From an uncultured bacterium (lineage in GTDB: Bacteria; Patescibacteriota; Microgenomatia; UBA1400; UBA12108), in NCBI GenBank assembly GCA_903945195.1, contig CAJAUT010000013.1, positions 75,473 to 129,827 of the forward strand: a stretch of DNA of 54,355 nucleotides, read 5' to 3'. The first letter of the stretch is position 1. Each line of letters opens with the position of its first letter. The notes beneath the pieces were generated by a model. That model was given only the letters and a program-made list of their open reading frames with translations, did not search any database and had not been told where the DNA came from. Position numbers and translations under genes: made by a program. Below are positions 1 through 9,092 of this stretch, piece by piece.

Positions 1-406
<406 letters not shown>

Positions 407-3400
407 TTATGCCTCCCCTTCGGTTTTTTTGAGTTCTTCATCTGATGGTTCTTCGATTTCGTCTAGATCATCGTCATCGTCAGTTGCAGTGACGATAGTT
501 GCATCGTCAGCAGCTACAGCTGTATCATCTGGCAAGCCAGCGGCATCATCAGCTAGGATAACTTTGTCTTTTTCTAGCTCTTCAACGGATTCATCAGCGA
601 CCAAAACTTCTTTTGGATCAACTGGAACGACGTCTAGTCCTAGAGAGTTCAATTCTTTGAGTAAGACTTTGAATGACTCTGGAACGGTGGACTCTGGAAT
701 AGGCGTACCCTTGACGATAGCTTCAAAGGCTTTGGCACGTCCTACTAGGTCATCTGATTTGATCGTAAGCATTTCCTGTAGCACGTGTGCTGCGCGATGT
801 GCTTCAAGGGCCCAGACTTCCATTTCTCCTAGACGCTGTCCACCCATTTGGGCTTTACCACCAAGTGGCTGTTGAGTGACTAGGGAGTATGGACCTGTGC
901 TCCTAGCGTGGGTCTTGTCTTCCACCATGTGGATGAGTTTCAAGATGTAGCCGATACCTACTGTTGTAGGATTGTCAAAGGCCAAGCCTGTGCGACCATC
1001 GTAAAGGGTGGCTTTACCATTGATTGGAAGACCTGCTTTTGCAAGCTGTTCTTCGATCACTGACTCGTTTAGTGGTTCAAAGACTGGCAAAGCTACTTTG
1101 TAGCCTAGTTTGTCCGCGGCCCAACCAAGATGAGCTTCAAGAAGCTGACCTAGGTTCATACGAGCAAGGACAGATAGTGGTGAGATGATGATGTCGATTG
1201 GGGTACCATCGGCTAGATATGGCATATCGGCAGTTGGGATGATACGAGAGATAACACCTTTATTACCATGACGACCAGCTAGTTTGTCTCCGACTGTGAC
1301 TTTGCGGATCTGGGCTACTTTGACAGTAACTGTCTTTAGAACGCCTGGATCTAGCTCGTCACCTTCTTCGCGGTCTAGAGTAGATACTTCGATGACGGTA
1401 CCTGATTCACCGTTGGACATGCGAAGTGAGGTATCTCTGACTTCTCTGGCTTTTTCACCAAAGATGGCGCGGAGTAGTCTTTCTTCGGCAGTCAACTCGG
1501 TCTCACCTTTTGGTGCGATCTTGCCAACCAAGATATCGTTGCCTGTGACTTCGGCTCCGACAAAGACGATACCATCGTCTCCTAGATTGCGGAGATCGTT
1601 TTCTGAGACATTTGGAATATCTCTCGTCAATTCTTCGGCACCTAGTTTGGTGTCCATGATGTCTGCCTCGTATTCATTGATATGAATACTGGTAAGCACA
1701 TCTTCTTTGACGAGTTTATCGGAAATGATAATAGCATCTTCGTAACCTAGACCCATGAAAGAAGCGTAAGCAATGACTAGGTTTCGACCTAGTGAGAGTT
1801 CGCCGCCATCTGAGGCAGGTCCGTCGATCAAGAGATCGCCTTTTTTAACCTTGTCTCCTACTTTTACGACTGGTTTTTGGTTGTAGCAAGTAGAGCCTGC
1901 AGTTCTGTGGAACTTGATAATACTGTAGGTTACACGACCTTTGTTAAAGATAGCGTGTTCGTTGATACTACCGGCGTAGAACTCTTTAGCTTTGGCTACG
2001 ACATCTTTGTCTAGTTCAAGCTCGATAGAGTTGGCATCAACGTGGATAATGAGTCCTGGGAAATCTGATTTGACTACCCAGCCCATTGACTCTGCAACGG
2101 AAGCTTCCATACCAGTACCTACGACAGGTGACTGAGGAGAGATAAGAGGTACGGCTTGGCACTGCATGTGAGTACCCATGAGAGCACGGTTGGCTTCGTC
2201 ATGTGCGATGAAGGGAATAAGTGAGGCGGAAGTGCCTACGACTTGGCGTGGAATCACGTCGATGTACTGTACTTGTTCGACAGGTACTTCGATGAAGTTG
2301 CCTTTGTATCTGGCTGGCACCCATTCTGGGACGATGTCGCCATTTTCACTCATCTGTATACCAGCATGGGTGATGTAGTAGTTTTGCTCGTCATCAGGTG
2401 GGAGATAAGTGATATCACTTGAGACATTCATGACAGTTTTACTGCCACGTTTAACTGCTGTCACTTTGCGATAAGGTGACTCTAGGAAACCAAACTCATT
2501 GATGCGGGTGTAGAGCGAGAGATAGGTAACTAGACCAATGTTTGGACCTTCAGGGGAACGAACTGGACAGATACGACCGTACTGTGAAGCATTGATATCG
2601 CGCATAGAGAAACTAGCGCGTTCACGAGTGACACCACCTGTACCCATGACGGAAAGACGACGTAGATTGTCGATCTCGGCCAAAGGATTGGTTTGATCTA
2701 GGATAGTAGATAGTCTGTTGCGGCGGAAGAACTCAGAGATGGTTGCAATCACAGGGCGAGCATTGATGAGCTGCACTGGAGTCACGGCTTCTTCTGGTTT
2801 AACAAGAGACATTTTTTCTTTGATGGATCTTTCTAGGCGTAGCAAACCGATACGGAATGCGGTCGCACCTAGGAGTTCACCGACGCGGCGAACGCGGCGA
2901 TTGGCCAAGTGATCGATATCGTCGACCTGACCTACTCCATTTTGGAGACCGATCAAGTATTTGATGATAGCGATAAGATCAGCTTTTTGGAGAACTTGAT
3001 TGTCTGGTTTGTTTTCGATATCAAGGCCCAATTTTTTGTTGAGCTTGTAACGACCGACTTTGTCTAGATCGTAGCGACGTGGATCAAAGAAGCTCTGGAA
3101 GAAGAGGTTTTTGGCGTTTTCTAGAACTGCTGGTTCACCAGGTCTGATCTTGTCATATAGGTCTAGTAAAGCTTCGGACTGAGTTTTGTTTGGATCTTTG
3201 GCTAGAGTAGCAAAGATATATTGATGATCGACACTGTTGTCGACATCTTTAAATAGGGCTTTGATTTCTTCTTCATCTTCGATACCTAGGGCACGAAGTA
3301 GAGTGGTGACATAGAATTTGCGATGACGATCGATTTTGGCTGTGAGGACATCGTTTTTGCCGACAGACAATTCTAACCATGACCCTCTCATAGGGCGTAA

Positions 3401-3865
3401 CTCAGCGGTGTACAAGACACGACCAGTGGTTGGATCGACTGAGCCTGCAAAGAATGCACCAGGGGCACGGACGAGTTGGTTTACAACTGCACGCTCGATA
3501 CCAGACACGATAAAGGTACCGCGCGCGGTCATCTTTGGCAGATCGCCTAAGAAGACGTCTTGTTCTGTCTCGTCGCCAGTGATTTTGTTGACTAGTTTGA
3601 CTTTGACACGTAGGGGGATATCGTAGGTGAGGCCTTTTTTGACTGCTTCATCAGGTGTAAGTTTGGGAGATTCGAAGTAGTGAGCACCAAAGGAGAGTTC
3701 CCAGGTCTTGCCTGTGAAATCGTCAATAGGTGAGATTTCTCTGAGATATTTCTGTAGATCTTGGTTTAGGAACTTTTCGTATGACTCGCGTTGTACAAAT
3801 GTGAGGTCTAGTGGAGGTAAGTTTAGATTTTCATTTCCCCAATACAAACGCTTCTTTTTTGTCAT
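407..3865 (-). CDS. rpoB: RNA polymerase beta subunit
   Basis: Full-length beta subunit of 1152 residues. Recognisable blocks run from the N-terminal LDLTFVQRESYEKFL through the rifampicin-pocket region (about residues 375-400) and VRSPEGPNIGL to the C-terminal GGQRLGEMEVWALEAHRA. The start is the ATG at 3865, preceded by GAGAGGA. Two oddities are visible. The Rif region reads LSTILDQTNPLAEIDNLRRLS, so the E. coli Gln513 and His526 positions are Thr and Asn. After the normal C-terminal block (FKVLLKELNSLGLDV) there is an extra acidic tail of about 70 residues containing a run of five Asp. It heads an rpoB-rpoC operon with its own promoter. Confidence 0.99.
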   Translation of the reverse strand: MTKKKRLYWGNENLNLPPLDLTFVQRESYEKFLNQDLQKYLREISPIDDFTGKTWELSFGAHYFESPKLTPDEAVKKGLTYDIPLRVKVKLVNKITGDETEQDVFLGDLPKMTARGTFIVSGIERAVVNQLVRAPGAFFAGSVDPTTGRVLYTAELRPMRGSWLELSVGKNDVLTAKIDRHRKFYVTTLLRALGIEDEEEIKALFKDVDNSVDHQYIFATLAKDPNKTQSEALLDLYDKIRPGEPAVLENAKNLFFQSFFDPRRYDLDKVGRYKLNKKLGLDIENKPDNQVLQKADLIAIIKYLIGLQNGVGQVDDIDHLANRRVRRVGELLGATAFRIGLLRLERSIKEKMSLVKPEEAVTPVQLINARPVIATISEFFRRNRLSTILDQTNPLAEIDNLRRLSVMGTGGVTRERASFSMRDINASQYGRICPVRSPEGPNIGLVTYLSLYTRINEFGFLESPYRKVTAVKRGSKTVMNVSSDITYLPPDDEQNYYITHAGIQMSENGDIVPEWVPARYKGNFIEVPVEQVQYIDVIPRQVVGTSASLIPFIAHDEANRALMGTHMQCQAVPLISPQSPVVGTGMEASVAESMGWVVKSDFPGLIIHVDANSIELELDKDVVAKAKEFYAGSINEHAIFNKGRVTYSIIKFHRTAGSTCYNQKPVVKVGDKVKKGDLLIDGPASDGGELSLGRNLVIAYASFMGLGYEDAIIISDKLVKEDVLTSIHINEYEADIMDTKLGAEELTRDIPNVSENDLRNLGDDGIVFVGAEVTGNDILVGKIAPKGETELTAEERLLRAIFGEKAREVRDTSLRMSNGESGTVIEVSTLDREEGDELDPGVLKTVTVKVAQIRKVTVGDKLAGRHGNKGVISRIIPTADMPYLADGTPIDIIISPLSVLARMNLGQLLEAHLGWAADKLGYKVALPVFEPLNESVIEEQLAKAGLPINGKATLYDGRTGLAFDNPTTVGIGYILKLIHMVEDKTHARSTGPYSLVTQQPLGGKAQMGGQRLGEMEVWALEAHRAAHVLQEMLTIKSDDLVGRAKAFEAIVKGTPIPESTVPESFKVLLKELNSLGLDVVPVDPKEVLVADESVEELEKDKVILADDAAGLPDDTAVAADDATIVTATDDDDDLDEIEEPSDEELKKTEGEA

Positions 3866-3903
3866 GGAATGTCCTCTCTACTTGTAGCCACGAATATAAA
3901 ATT

Positions 3904-3929
3904 GGACGTACACATTTATTAGTACGCCC
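3904..3929 (-). promoter_or_regulatory. Hairpin in the rpoB leader
   Basis: The minus-strand RNA reads GGGCGUAC, a 10-base loop, then GUACGUCC, giving an 8-bp stem with one G-U pair. It lies between the promoter and the rpoB start. There is no clean U-tract after it, so it is not an obvious terminator. A control role is inference. Confidence 0.45.
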
Positions 3930-3954
3930 AACAACGCACAGCGGGCAAGAGAGT

Positions 3955-3983
3955 ATTTAAACACATCTAGAGGGGGACGTCAA
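3955..3983 (-). promoter_or_regulatory. rpoBC promoter
   Basis: On the minus strand TTGACG (3978-3983) is followed after 17 bases by TTAAAT (3955-3960). This matches the housekeeping sigma-factor consensus at 5/6 and 4/6 positions. The predicted start near 3948 leaves a leader of about 80 bases before rpoB, which makes this one of the few clearly leadered transcripts in the window. Confidence 0.65.
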
Positions 3984-4018
3984 GGGTTAAAGTGGAGCAA
4001 AATCAATATTCTCGTGAA

Positions 4019-4597
4019 TCATTCAAGTATGAACTGGTGATCACTAATATCTACACCTTTTGATGCTGCAAAATCATTGACAATTTTTTTACCATCAATC
4101 CTAGGTTCTTTTATTTTTATAAGCAATGTCTTTGCCGATTTGTATTTTACATATACTTGGTTTGTTTCGTATGGCAAGTATGCTGCTAAACGATAGTTAG
4201 CAGTAATTATTGCATCATTTTTTGCTAATGCAGCTACTGAGGGCTTGTTTGGTCCTAATAGAGTAATTGAGCCAATGTCCTTGCCAAAATAAATAAATGA
4301 GACTTCGTACTTTTGGTCATATTCATAAAATTGTCCGATATTAATTCCAAAATGTAATTCTTTTTCATTACGATTGTAGCCAATCATCCCATCAACTGGT
4401 GGATTAATTTTGATCTTAATTAATTGTTTGAATAATGGTAGCCTATTAAGCTTCAAGTAAATTGTATCGGTGGGTGAAACTAATGTGATTGGAATATCTA
4501 TATTTTTAATTGGTGCAATATTCAGTTGTGTTGCAAATAAATATGTTGATCCGATTGAAGATAATAGGATCAGTAATACTATAAATATTTTTTTCAT
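4019..4597 (-). CDS. Exported hypothetical protein, last gene of a three-gene operon
   Basis: 192 residues. A hydrophobic N-terminal segment (IFIVLLILLSSIGSTYLF) is either a signal peptide or a membrane anchor. The rest is predicted extracytoplasmic, with alternating hydrophobic residues suggesting beta structure. I do not recognise a family. Its ATG overlaps the stop of the 617-aa gene by one base (TAATG), so translation is coupled and it probably works with the CHAP-like protein upstream. It is more AT-rich than the rpoB side. No clear terminator is visible before the rpoB promoter. Confidence 0.75.
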   Translation of the reverse strand: MKKIFIVLLILLSSIGSTYLFATQLNIAPIKNIDIPITLVSPTDTIYLKLNRLPLFKQLIKIKINPPVDGMIGYNRNEKELHFGINIGQFYEYDQKYEVSFIYFGKDIGSITLLGPNKPSVAALAKNDAIITANYRLAAYLPYETNQVYVKYKSAKTLLIKIKEPRIDGKKIVNDFAASKGVDISDHQFILE

Positions 4598-6450
4598 TAT
4601 AAGTTTTTACTATCGTTGGTGACCCAGCACCCCTTGGTTCTAACGTCTCCGTCTGGCAGTCTGCGCCACACACCCTTTACACTATCCACTACTACTGGAT
4701 GAATCCTAGCTATATTATCTACCTGAAAATTTGCATCTGAAGTATTACATGTCGGACTACCGTCGGCATCAGTGCAAATACCAATGTGTCCAACATTATC
4801 AGTACCGCCCGAATCTGGGAAGACCATAATGTCGTCTGCATAAAATTCTTCTGGGGATTCGCAGTAGGCCCAGCCATTTGGAGTATCACCTAAACAAGAT
4901 TGTGTTACTCCACTAGCTGTCTCACGTGCACAGATAGGACTAGTTTTTAAAATAGCGCTGACTGTAATTGCTGTAAATTCTAGACACTGAAGTCCTAATG
5001 AGTCCACACTATTCTCCTTTAAGTAAGTAGCCACTTTTTTTGCAGCAGACCCATCTGAACAATTCATGGATTTGCAAAAACAGTCATATAAGTCCTGACC
5101 AGAGCCCATTCCAGATATTTGACAAGCATTTGTGACAATGGCTATATCACTCGCCGCCTGACCTAGATATCCAGATTGACCTTTATAAGTATCAATCCCT
5201 GATGGTAGGTCTATTTTCCCGCTTGAAAGATTCCCTCCCCCTACCGGCTCTTCACCATATTCCATTTTGGGGACGGTGGTTGTTGATGTAGGTGTTGGAG
5301 TTTGACTCTGAGAACCAAATTCATATTCAATGTATGGATTTGGAGTAGCATCTCTGACGATTGTGAAACCACCTGTTGTATTGGGCTCGCACGTCTCACC
5401 CGATCTTTTAGCCAATTCACATGTTTTTGCATCTTGATATGAGTTATTGGTCATGGATTCCGGACGACCTGCGGTGGCTCCGGAGTTATATGAAATAGAT
5501 CCTGCAAAATCTTTTGGAACTATACCAAACTGTGCGGTACCTTGCACCACTACACATTGCTCATTTGACTTGAGAACGGACGATCCACCACAAGATTTAT
5601 CCGCATAAAGCTTGGTAATCCGGTCGGTTTCTTTTGTAATCTCTACTTGATTTGTGGTGATTGAAGATATGTTTGACTCAGCTAATTTCTGCTCGTCTAG
5701 CTTTTGTTTATCTAGCTCTTCTTGTTCGATCCGAGTGTCTATTATGACTGGTGCAACTATTGGAGTGGGAGGATTTGATTCCCATTTGCCATTTTGGCAA
5801 TATCCTACTCGAGATAGGTTAGCAGTATGCGCATACATTAAGTTGTTGTTAAAACAGGAGGCAGTAACTTTGTCTGTAGTGGGGGTAATATAGTTGATAG
5901 CGTTCCCTTGTCCACAAATTTGTTTATTTGACAAATCATATCTACCCGCGAGACACTGAACGCACTCATTTTCAAGATTTCCAATTGGAGCCCATTGATC
6001 TGCACCAATTGTTGAGCATGATGGTCCTCCAGAGATAATGGGAATGTCTTGATTTGAGGTTTGTAAATCTAATTTTGTTGGTTGATTGTTTGTGGTAACA
6101 GTTTTTTCTATACTCGCTACAAGTGATACAACATCTACTTGTGGATCGACATTTTTTAGAATTACCTGAGAAGTATACTCTTCCCCATTATCTTTGTTGA
6201 CTGTAACTTTGACAACAGGGGTAGATGCAACTCCGGATGAAGTAAATTTTTTATCTTTGCTAATACTTTTTTGTAGAAAGGCTGCCTCTTCTGCATCTAG
6301 CCCATCAGCTAGATTGATTGATGGAGTAACCACGTTATTTTTGTACCAAAGAAGTCCAGAGAGTCCGAGCATTATTAATAATAGAGCCATAATTGATGGG
6401 AGTTTCGATAATTTATTTTTTTTGTGAAGTCTTTGTTTCATTTTTTTCAT
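4597..6450 (-). CDS. Membrane-anchored protein with C-terminal CHAP/NlpC-like amidase domain
   Basis: 617 residues. A basic N terminus and one membrane span (about residues 18-36) put the rest outside the cytoplasm. The middle is a low-complexity, cysteine-containing region. The C-terminal 170 residues look like a papain-fold peptidoglycan amidase: a cysteine in SLGLQCLEFTA (about residue 487) and a histidine in DNVGHIGIC (about 558), spaced as in CHAP/NlpC domains and preceded by a DIMVFPDSG strand. The family is inferred from this Cys/His pattern. The gene is the centre of a tight operon: 3 bases after the 123-aa gene and overlapping the next by one base. A plausible role is cutting peptidoglycan during growth, secretion or contact with a host cell. 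Low GC compared with flanking operons hints at a different history. Confidence 0.7.
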   Translation of the reverse strand: MKKMKQRLHKKNKLSKLPSIMALLLIMLGLSGLLWYKNNVVTPSINLADGLDAEEAAFLQKSISKDKKFTSSGVASTPVVKVTVNKDNGEEYTSQVILKNVDPQVDVVSLVASIEKTVTTNNQPTKLDLQTSNQDIPIISGGPSCSTIGADQWAPIGNLENECVQCLAGRYDLSNKQICGQGNAINYITPTTDKVTASCFNNNLMYAHTANLSRVGYCQNGKWESNPPTPIVAPVIIDTRIEQEELDKQKLDEQKLAESNISSITTNQVEITKETDRITKLYADKSCGGSSVLKSNEQCVVVQGTAQFGIVPKDFAGSISYNSGATAGRPESMTNNSYQDAKTCELAKRSGETCEPNTTGGFTIVRDATPNPYIEYEFGSQSQTPTPTSTTTVPKMEYGEEPVGGGNLSSGKIDLPSGIDTYKGQSGYLGQAASDIAIVTNACQISGMGSGQDLYDCFCKSMNCSDGSAAKKVATYLKENSVDSLGLQCLEFTAITVSAILKTSPICARETASGVTQSCLGDTPNGWAYCESPEEFYADDIMVFPDSGGTDNVGHIGICTDADGSPTCNTSDANFQVDNIARIHPVVVDSVKGVWRRLPDGDVRTKGCWVTNDSKNL

Positions 6451-6453
6451 AGA

Positions 6454-6825
6454 TTATTCAAGTGTAATTTTTGTAACAGCCATAGACATGATTGGGTTTG
6501 ACTCGGTAGCAGGATAAAGATACCCAATTGCAAAGACTTTCATGCCTATTAAAGTATCTAAACCTTTGATGTCTAATAGGACGGGAGAACCATCGCCTAA
6601 TAGTAAAATGTATTTCCCAGCTTTTCCTGCAGGACTATCTTTGCGCAGGATGCCTGAAATTGTGGTATTGCCAGATTCTACTGATGGTGGATTGATGATT
6701 AAGATCTCGGCTGGTTTTATTTGTCGAGAGATATATATATTGAAGATAGCGTATCCAGTTATAACCACAATTGAAAAAAAGGTGATTTTTAAATACAGTT
6801 TTTTTCTTATCATACTTTTCTTCAT
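6454..6825 (-). CDS. Small membrane-anchored protein, OB-fold-like
   Basis: 123 residues. There is one N-terminal membrane span (KITFFSIVVITGYAIFNIYI), then about 85 residues with a pattern like a small OB-fold (TISGILRKDSPAG, KYILLLGDGSPVLLDI, LIGMKVFAIGYLYP). That fold call is a guess from the strand pattern. It is the first gene of the CHAP-like operon. Upstream lies TTGTCA, 17 bases, then CACATT preceded by TGT, ending 6 bases before the ATG. The -35 is good and the -10 weak, consistent with a leaderless start. Confidence 0.65.
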   Translation of the reverse strand: MKKSMIRKKLYLKITFFSIVVITGYAIFNIYISRQIKPAEILIINPPSVESGNTTISGILRKDSPAGKAGKYILLLGDGSPVLLDIKGLDTLIGMKVFAIGYLYPATESNPIMSMAVTKITLE

Positions 6826-6877
6826 ATCTACAATGTGACAGAAAAATGAACGTTTGACAAGGCTTTAAAATATGAGG

Positions 6878-7801
6878 TTAGCGGATATATTTAGCAATAT
6901 TTTGATTGTGGTCGGCGAGGGTGGCACCATAGCGAATGACGCCGGAACGGTCGTGGAGATAGAACCAATATGGAGAGGATTCTGGATTTTGTGCGGCTTT
7001 GATGCTGGATAAACCTGGATTGCAGATGGGGCCGGGTGGTAAGCCCTGATTGAGGTAGGTGTTGTAGGGAGATTTTAGTTTGCGATCCAGAAGAGTCGTA
7101 TTTGGCCACCAATTACCAGATTTCCCTAGAAAATACTGGACTGTGGCATCTAGCTCTAGAGCCCAACCAGCTTCCATACGCTTGTTTAAAATACCAGCTA
7201 CTACCGGCTTTTCGGCGTCACCCCTTGTTTCGCGCTCGATGAGCGAAGCCAAGATAAGAGTATTTTTGTCGATTGTCCCGACTTTTTTTAGGAAGTTGTC
7301 ATGCATGATTTTGACTAATTCGGTAGCAGTGATCCCCTCTTTGACGAAATAGGTGTCTGGGAAGAGCTGACCTTCCATCCCCTTGGCGGCTACCAAAAAA
7401 TCTTTGACTGGGAGACCGGCAGTTTCTGCAATTTGCTCGAGACGATAACCTTCTGGAATAGTGATTTTTTTGTCGACAGCTTTGCCTTGTGTGAGAATGA
7501 GTGCGACCTGATTTGGAGGGGCGGCTCTAGAGACTTTGAAACTACCAGCCTGGAGAGTTAATTTGTTGAATCTGACAAGGAGGCGGAAATACTGAACTGA
7601 TCTAATGAGTCCAGCTGACTTTAGGTTTGAGGCGATGGTGGTAACGCTTTCGCCTTTTTTGATCTCAAAATCCTGTAGAGCTCCGTTTTTAGCATCAACG
7701 GGTCCAAAAACATAAAAGAAAATGCCGCAGATAGCGAGTATTAAAACAAAACTAAACTTCGCTAAAAAGCGCGCGACGGTAGGTCTTTGTGGTTTTGTCA
7801 T
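6878..7801 (-). CDS. mltG: Endolytic murein transglycosylase MltG
   Basis: 307 residues from the ATG at 7801 (MTKPQRPTV). The ORF track starts at 7861, but its extra 20 residues are unlike the family and overlap most of a zinc-ribbon gene in another frame. The protein has a short cytoplasmic tail, one membrane span, then the YceG/MltG fold: a LysM-like part (FEIKKGESVTTIASNLKSAG), the catalytic Glu in LASLIERET (about residue 189), and LKSPYNTYLNQGLPPGPICNPG near the end. MltG cuts nascent glycan strands in the membrane-proximal periplasm or wall zone and sets their length. It is the last gene of the envelope operon that includes sortase and ruvX; ruvX-mltG neighbours are common in bacteria. 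Confidence 0.95.
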   Translation of the reverse strand: MTKPQRPTVARFLAKFSFVLILAICGIFFYVFGPVDAKNGALQDFEIKKGESVTTIASNLKSAGLIRSVQYFRLLVRFNKLTLQAGSFKVSRAAPPNQVALILTQGKAVDKKITIPEGYRLEQIAETAGLPVKDFLVAAKGMEGQLFPDTYFVKEGITATELVKIMHDNFLKKVGTIDKNTLILASLIERETRGDAEKPVVAGILNKRMEAGWALELDATVQYFLGKSGNWWPNTTLLDRKLKSPYNTYLNQGLPPGPICNPGLSSIKAAQNPESSPYWFYLHDRSGVIRYGATLADHNQNIAKYIR

Positions 7802-7925
7802 AGATAAAAATACGTCCACATTTGCAAGTAAATTTTTCGCCTGGCCCAAGTTTTTTGCCACACCCTACACACTGGCCTTTGCTGAGTAACCAAGCTTGAA
7901 TAGGTGCAATTACACTTTTTAACAT
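7752..7925 (-). CDS. Small zinc-ribbon protein (57 aa), overlaps mltG
   Basis: Found by reading the minus strand; it is too short for the ORF track. The ATG at 7925 opens a 57-codon frame ending at TAG (7752-7754). It contains CVGCGKKLGPGEKFTCKCG, a four-cysteine CxxC-x11-CxC knuckle that should bind zinc, followed by an aromatic/basic tail. It starts 16 bases after the ruvX stop and its last 50 bases overlap the start of mltG in another frame. No Shine-Dalgarno is visible, so translation may be coupled to ruvX. The four cysteines and the operon position argue for a real gene; function unknown. Confidence 0.6.
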   Translation of the reverse strand: MLKSVIAPIQAWLLSKGQCVGCGKKLGPGEKFTCKCGRIFIYDKTTKTYRRALFSEV

Positions 7926-7941
7926 ATAGATATATATTACA

Positions 7942-8322
7942 CTATTTTTGAAACTCCAGGTAATCTTCGAGGATTAAACAAGCCGCGTAGGCATGATCAT
8001 TCTTTTTCTTGGCCCTACTGGCACCTACTGCTATAAGTTTGGAGATAGCTTCTTGAGATGACAAAGTCTCTGGATGTAGAGTAACTGGAAGACCTGAAAA
8101 CTCGTGTAAATCAGTGGCAAATTTCTCGATGACTGGCACTAACTTGCCTTCTGGAATACCACAAATTATATCGGTGATCTGCTCTGATTTGATGAGTTTG
8201 TTTAATTTGATAAACAATTCAGAATCGTTGTGAAGAGAAGCCAGGGGTGTAGCTAGGACTGCCTCTGAAGTGGCAAGACCGATATGCACAAGACCGTAGT
8301 CTATACCTAGATATTTACTCAT
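7942..8322 (-). CDS. ruvX: Putative Holliday junction resolvase / pre-16S rRNA nuclease YqgF
   Basis: 126 residues, normal length for RuvX/YqgF. The RNase H-like fold is shown by LGIDYGLVHIGLA at the N terminus (first catalytic Asp), ICGIPEG in the middle and NDHAYAACLILEDYL at the C terminus (last acidic cluster). In E. coli YqgF processes the 5' end of pre-16S rRNA; a resolvase role has also been proposed. Its ATG overlaps the sortase stop by four bases (ATGA), so it is co-translated in the envelope operon, and mltG follows downstream as in many bacteria. Confidence 0.93.
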   Translation of the reverse strand: MSKYLGIDYGLVHIGLATSEAVLATPLASLHNDSELFIKLNKLIKSEQITDIICGIPEGKLVPVIEKFATDLHEFSGLPVTLHPETLSSQEAISKLIAVGASRAKKKNDHAYAACLILEDYLEFQK

Positions 8323-9092
8323 AAAATATATGCCTTGATAATCAACCTGCGCAGATAGGTCCCTGGAGGCGTACAGGTAATCAGCGTCAAGTAGCGGCCA
8401 TTATATACCTGGGCCAAGGGGGACAAATCATCTGGAGCTGCTTCGTACATCTGCGAAATTTTGTAGGTATAGTTGGCGCCATCTGCTGAAATACTTATAG
8501 TATCGCCTGGTTTTAAAGTGTGGAGAGTAGAAAAAATGGTTAGATAATTGGCAGGGTTAAAGAATTGGGGTAAAACTGAGTGACCAAAAATGACAGTGTT
8601 CCCGAGATTGCCTGGGTAGGCAGTGCCTGGATAGTGGATGAGGGATTGTTTGAGATCGGTATGATCAGATCTGACCACGGCGTCTTTGATCCGAAGTTTG
8701 TCGATAGATATGGTATAGACAGCATAATCTTGTGATTCTTTGGATTTGACGCTACCTGCAAACCAATTGGAGGCATCGGTATAGTCAAAGGAAGTGTTGA
8801 CCACTTCGTCAACAAAAGTAGGATTGTCTTTGGCTTCAGCTTTTTTTACATTTGCTGGAATGATGTTTTCTACGTTTGCTGTAATGGGAATAATTGGTGA
8901 AACTAGCGAAGATTTTTGAAATTCTGGTGCAAAGGCAAACTGATAATTGATGAGTGGATAGGCAACAGTTGTAAAAACTGCGATACCAAGCGTAATAAGA
9001 GTAAGTGAAAGAGCGTATCGCAATTTGAAACCCAAACCCTTTGGTAACTCTAGGGCATAGCCTGGTGGAGCTTTGACATATTTATAGGTCAT
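8319..9092 (-). CDS. Sortase (class D/E-like)
   Basis: 257 residues. A cytoplasmic tail and one membrane span (about 28-50) are followed by the sortase beta-barrel. The catalytic triad is readable: His in GNTVIFGHS (about residue 170), Cys in LTLITCTPP (about 238) and Arg in YLRRLII (about 246). Sortases cut LPxTG-like signals and join surface proteins to wall peptides or pilin lysines. Two proteins in this window end with such signals (VPVTG in the 447-aa protein, LPVAG in the 285-aa protein). The gene overlaps both its upstream and downstream neighbours by ATGA. The exact class is uncertain from sequence alone. Confidence 0.9.
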   Translation of the reverse strand: MTYKYVKAPPGYALELPKGLGFKLRYALSLTLITLGIAVFTTVAYPLINYQFAFAPEFQKSSLVSPIIPITANVENIIPANVKKAEAKDNPTFVDEVVNTSFDYTDASNWFAGSVKSKESQDYAVYTISIDKLRIKDAVVRSDHTDLKQSLIHYPGTAYPGNLGNTVIFGHSVLPQFFNPANYLTIFSTLHTLKPGDTISISADGANYTYKISQMYEAAPDDLSPLAQVYNGRYLTLITCTPPGTYLRRLIIKAYIL

